Below, piece after piece: positions 60,001-64,000 of a DNA stretch of 64,000 nt. Below the pieces are notes generated by a model, which had not been told where the DNA came from, did not search any database, and was given only the letters and a program-made list of their open reading frames with translations. The DNA is from Terfezia claveryi. Taxonomy: Eukaryota > Ascomycota > Pezizomycetes > Pezizales > Pezizaceae. Both the position numbers and the translations under genes were made by a program. The first letter of the stretch is position 1; every line of letters starts with the position of its first letter. The DNA lies in assembly GCA_015179025.1 (NCBI GenBank), contig WHUX01000006.1, positions 372,001-436,000 of the forward strand, in the 5' to 3' direction.

Positions 60001-62712
60001 GAATATAGCATTCTGTTCGGCGGAAGGGGGCAAGAAGCTATATAAGCCTTGTGAGCTATATGAACCACGGGCAGAACTGCGGCAGCTGGGCCTCCCCGTT
60101 ATGTTTTGGCCAACCCCATGGGAGGAGATGTCGTTTGCGGGAAGAAAGATACTTGAGGACCTGGGCTTGAAACGAGCCCCGGACATTGTGGTACTGGCAA
60201 AAATTGCCGCAACAGCTGGTTATCAATACTCAGTTAAAAACCTTCGTGAACGGGCATTGAAGTACATGTTAACGAACTGGGCCTCAAATGGTTACAGTGC
60301 TAATAGTAGTGAATTGCGCAACATCAGGTTTTTGCCAGTGGAGGACCCTGCGCATTCTCACTTGAAAGGTGTGCGGTCACCACCCGCGACACTTGTGGCC
60401 CTTACGGAGTGCTACTGGCATCCAAGGGCCGGAGTGCTTGGATTTCATGTCCTCAGGAGCGACTTGAAAGATCATGCTCCGAAACTCCAAATCCCGGATC
60501 ACCCACCTATTGAAAAACTGGTGAGGGCGCTGCTGCATAATCCACCTAGGGATGATGTCGACGCGAGATTGGTGTTTATGTATATGGCACAATTTATTCC
60601 CCAGCTGACACCAATGCTAATTGACCAACTGCGTACGAGGGAGATCGTACCAGTGAGAGTACGGTCCAATACCAACACAGACAAGTCCTCTACCACCAAT
60701 CCCATGCCGTCCTCGACACAAAAGAAACAAAAGATCCCGAGTCTCGGTAGCCTCAGTCCATCAGAAGCAGCTCAGCAATACCAGATGCGCAGGCCATGTG
60801 AAGTATTTACGAATCTTAGTTTAGTGGGTGTGAGACTGGTGGCAAGACTGTTTGAGTTTGCAGATTTTGGCGTAATTGCGGGGCAATTTCTCCAGAAACT
60901 CGGCGCTAAGACATCGCCATCGGACCACGACGTTGCTGTCATGCTTGTTGAACACCCCTGGAAAGTTTTCCAGGTATTAGGGTTTCAAGAGTATGTCAAT
61001 CGGCTGAAGCAGCTTGCCGTTAGTCGAACAGAAATATGGTTGCCTGGCTCACAACTGGAATGGAAGATGCGAACTTCACAGTTCCTCGTTGGGGAGGTCA
61101 CGCCAAAGCGGAGCCTCGCTGGCGATGGTAATGAGTCTGAGGAAGAGGATGAAACTATAAACAGCAACACAAAGACGGTAATCAAACTCGTATCGGCATC
61201 TGAGGTCCTTGTGTCAGATGATTATACTAGTTACAAGCTCTTTCGGGATGCCATTGTAGTGTGTCCATTCGATGACATCCTCGAGGAGATGTACCAGGCC
61301 CTGGGTGCACTGAAGCTGTCGAATTGTGTGGAAATGAAATACCACACAGGCACTACTCTGAAGAACAACGCACTTGCAGAGCACCTTCGTAAGCTTATCG
61401 TCGAAAGGACTCCTCTCTTCTTCTACGAGAACCAATTCAGTGGATCGCGAACCCCAGTGAAGAAATGGCTGAGTGGGATTGATGTAAAGATCTTGAGCCA
61501 GATTATGCTAGAGCGCAGGATACATGCAAAACACACGCTACAGGGCGTGTCGGTAGAAGATGTACAAATTAGCACAGCTGCAATCCCGGAGAGTATGGTG
61601 ACCGATAAATCCAGGACTGATGGATCTTTTGATGGTAACACGGTCCTTGTGCGCCCCAGGTGGAATAGTTATGATTTAGCATTTGCACTGGTGTGCAGAC
61701 TCTGCAAATCTCCCAGCCCAGGTGCCATATACTTGCTCGACTGCCTGTTGAAAGAGGATCTTAAGGTCCTTGAGTCGCGAGGCTACAATGTCCATCGCAT
61801 TCTTAAGGCGAAGGAAGAAGAAGAAAAGCTGATCACTATCAGGGAACCAGTGGAGATCAAGCACGTTATGGTGCCACCAGCGACAGCCTCCACCGGTGCC
61901 ATTGAGACGTACAATTGGAGGCCAAAAGATCAGGATGTACAAACAGCACTTGCTGGGGCAAAGCCTTTCTCTGGTACATTCCTAAGTTCAACAGCGCAGA
62001 CAAAGACCGTGGGTCCGCAGACGTATTGTGATCAGATGCCCGGCCACGAGCTCGTCTTTCATACAAGGCTCACGAATGGAATTCCAGTATTCACGGAGAA
62101 AGGCAAACCTTCTGTTTTCCCCAAATACCAGGTTGACTTTGAGAGCTTTTCGCGACTGTTGGGTGACATAGGGACGGTATGCCAAACTCTTATTTCTATG
62201 ATATGCTTGTAGGCCATAGCTTGGTAAACTGACACAAGCTTTCGATCAGGCCATAGGCCTCCCTGTAGCTTCAATTCACTTATGTTACGAACCCGAAGGT
62301 AAAACCATCGCTTTTAACTCCAATGGCAGTTTGTTTTTCAATTTACACTTCTGGCATATACATGGACACAATCAACAGACGGATGCGGCACGCACGGATG
62401 GCATCACTTGGTGGTTTATGGTGATGTGCCACGAACTGGCGCACAATATGGTCAAGGCCCACAATACAGAGCACAGTGCTCATATGTTAGTCGACATCCT
62501 ATCTATTGTTTCTTGTTTATGACATACTAACACAGATTACACTGTTTACTAGAGAAAATATCGCCGCAAAGCACCTCCCAAGCATTGCTCGACTGCTTCC
62601 CAACGTCGTTGTCGACAACAAAGGTCAGATGATATTTCCTCAGGTTGACCCTGTGATCAATGCGGCTAGCGCGAGGAAATTTCGTAGTGAGTTCCCTTCG
62701 TACTTTACCTAA
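57020..62712 (+). CDS. Sacsin-like DUF3684 protein with GHKL ATPase fold, about 1,850 aa
   Basis: Three exons are supported: 57020-62176, 62250-62485 and 62553-62712. Introns of 73 bp (GTATGC to GATCAG) and 67 bp (GTTAGT to TTTACTAG, with a perfect TACTAAC branch point) keep the frame. The N-terminus carries a GHKL/HSP90-type ATP-binding fold: FRELFQNAADAGA near residue 40 (N-box Glu/Asn), LIVQNDGKAF near 230 and KIGAFGVGFYSVFSE near 258. This matches the sacsin-like ATPase of the large fungal DUF3684 proteins. A long middle region has no recognised domain. The C-terminal exons encode GKTIAFNSNGSLFFNLHFW and MCHELAHNMVKAH, an HExxH motif with a further His six residues on. The start at 57020 is the first ATG of the frame and gives the family's usual beginning. 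A possible further donor (GTGAGT near 62687) leaves the last few residues uncertain. The role is unknown; chaperone-like activity is inferred from the fold. Confidence 0.85.
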
Positions 62713-64000
62713 GCCCCTTACAGCTCTGCGCGTGCTATGGAGGCTTGATGTAGCAGCTAAAGATCGGAACCGTCCTCTTTAGGTCGCGTCTTTACTCTTG
62801 TAGGTAGTTCCCGGCCTCACACACCAGATCATCGAGGCGCTGTGGGAGGGGCATAGGGCCTAAGATCGGACTCCATCCAAATACTTGGCGGGAGAGGAGC
62901 GGCTGTGGGAAGGGTGGATGGAGACCGAGCTTGGTGCATACCATAGGAAACGGCGAAGATATTTTTAGGACTCGAAATTAGTATTGCGGCTTCGGTAGTG
63001 AAGAGTAAGGAGTGTAGGAAGCAACTTTGTAAATCAGCCTTTCTATATTTGGGGTTTTTATGGGTTTCGGAAAATATCTAGCTTCCCGCGATCAGATGAG
63101 ACTCGTTATTGTTATTGGTTTTATTTCAAGTTTTTGATGTATTGTTCTTAACTGTGGTTTAAGTATTCGTGTGGCATGTGGCAAGATCATAGGAAGTACC
63201 TACTTAATATAGCGGTGTATTCTCTGAGTTATGCTGAGTTCGCTATGTGCTATCAATTACTTTAAGATAGTTCTGTTCACCTCGGTTGTGCCAACAGAGA
63301 TAGTTTCCGGTTATGACTAAAGACATAAGCAAATTTGTTTGTGCTTAGGGTTTAGGGTTGTAGTTACTGTACATGGCGCTAGTGAAAGCCCACCCACCTA
63401 CTTTGTTTTTGTTTTCTGCGCCTCCCCCTCGTTTCCCACAACCACAAGCTACCTGAAGCAACAACACAAGATGACCGATCACAGTATGACGGAGAGCGGC
63501 AATGTCCCTTCAAGTTATTTCAAGGCCGGACCAAAGGGAGACTCACTATGATGGCTTGATACCCAGATGGTGCATTTTTTTTTGGAAATCCCATGTTCGG
63601 GCTCCTCACAAGTATGTGCGATGAAACAACTCCGCAACAAAAAACATCTGTGTCTTTCCACATCGGTAGTTCCTGCACATTACCGGCGCCTTCAGACTTG
63701 CCACATCATTATCAAATTGGTTGATCACGGTGAGAGTTAAACACGCTGGATAAGGCAGAATGCAGAGAACACAATCTCGGAACCATTTCCTAGAATATAA
63801 TACGGTAAGTGTAAGCCTAGTCAATAACGTATACTCTGGTGATCATGTTCCTAACCTCTAATTATTCTTCCAGCTCTTCTAGCTGTTGGTGATGACATTT
63901 TGAGCCTGGGCTCGTGCCCAGGCCTAGACCGTCACATAGTCTTGGAGCTTCTTTATTCATCATCTTCACAAGACAACTATAACATCATTCATTACCTGAA
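62713..64000. other. Downstream region, no gene recognised
   Basis: The first part is likely 3' untranslated sequence. A short frame at 63471-63551 (MTDHSMTESGNVPSSYFKAG) has a fair start context and lies after a CT-rich leader, so a small gene or first exon is possible but unproven. A TTAGGGTTTAGGG word at 63346-63358 is too short to be a telomeric array. Confidence 0.4.

Noticed and set aside
63346..63358. TTAGGGTTTAGGG, considered as telomeric repeat
   Set aside because: Only two units; chance occurrence is likely.

Overview
This window looks like a gene-poor, repeat-rich stretch of a filamentous ascomycete genome (probably Pezizomycotina). The reasons are short GT-AG introns of about 64-150 bp with CTRAC or TACTAAC branch points, and TATA-box promoters. 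Characteristic fungal families also occur: a LaeA/UMTA-type methyltransferase, a sacsin-like DUF3684 protein, a fungal PLOD-type glycosyltransferase, a GH26 mannanase with a CBM1 tail, a Tad-like LINE tail and Tc1/mariner-like MITEs. The species cannot be fixed from the sequence alone. All family names rest on recognised motifs, because no search could be run.

Layout. Positions 1-4.3 kb hold a decayed minus-strand gene and a tiny MITE. At 4.35-7.41 kb is an intronless gene for a 1,019-residue, mostly disordered protein. From 7.4 to 11.9 kb there are only weak ORFs, a 140-bp MITE and a decayed membrane-protein-like ORF cluster. At 11.95-13.37 kb lies a 1.42-kb DNA transposon with matching terminal inverted repeats and a 6-bp target duplication. 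It carries the two ends of an integrase-like protein whose catalytic core is deleted. A frame-interrupted minus-strand gene (13.5-14.1 kb), a two-exon, probably mitochondrial, protein gene (14.94-15.54 kb), a small ORF (16.4 kb), a GH26 mannanase pseudogene (17.0-17.7 kb) and a secreted-protein relic (20.6-21.6 kb) follow.

At 25.84-27.75 kb is a two-exon multi-pass membrane protein gene. At 29.24-31.31 kb (minus) is an SAM-dependent methyltransferase gene whose reconstruction needs eight exons, one of them only 2 nt long. At 38.41-39.93 kb (minus) is a three-exon type II membrane glycosyltransferase. At 40.82-45.73 kb is a 4.9-kb, nearly perfect palindrome: two long inverted arms around a 308-bp AT-rich centre, filled with mirrored tandem repeats and without a transposase. 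A foldback-type non-autonomous transposon is the best explanation. From 45.7 to 54.8 kb only weak ORFs, a tRNA-like A/B-box sequence and a second copy of the tiny MITE are seen. At 54.84-55.91 kb is a 5'-truncated Tad-like LINE with a poly(A) tail. At 57.02-62.71 kb is the largest gene, encoding about 1,850 residues with an N-terminal GHKL/HSP90-type ATPase fold and a C-terminal HExxH motif.

The genes do not form an evident pathway or cluster. The intact ones are single housekeeping or regulatory genes separated by transposon debris. The most unusual content is the giant palindrome, the core-deleted integrase transposon and the 2-nt micro-exon.
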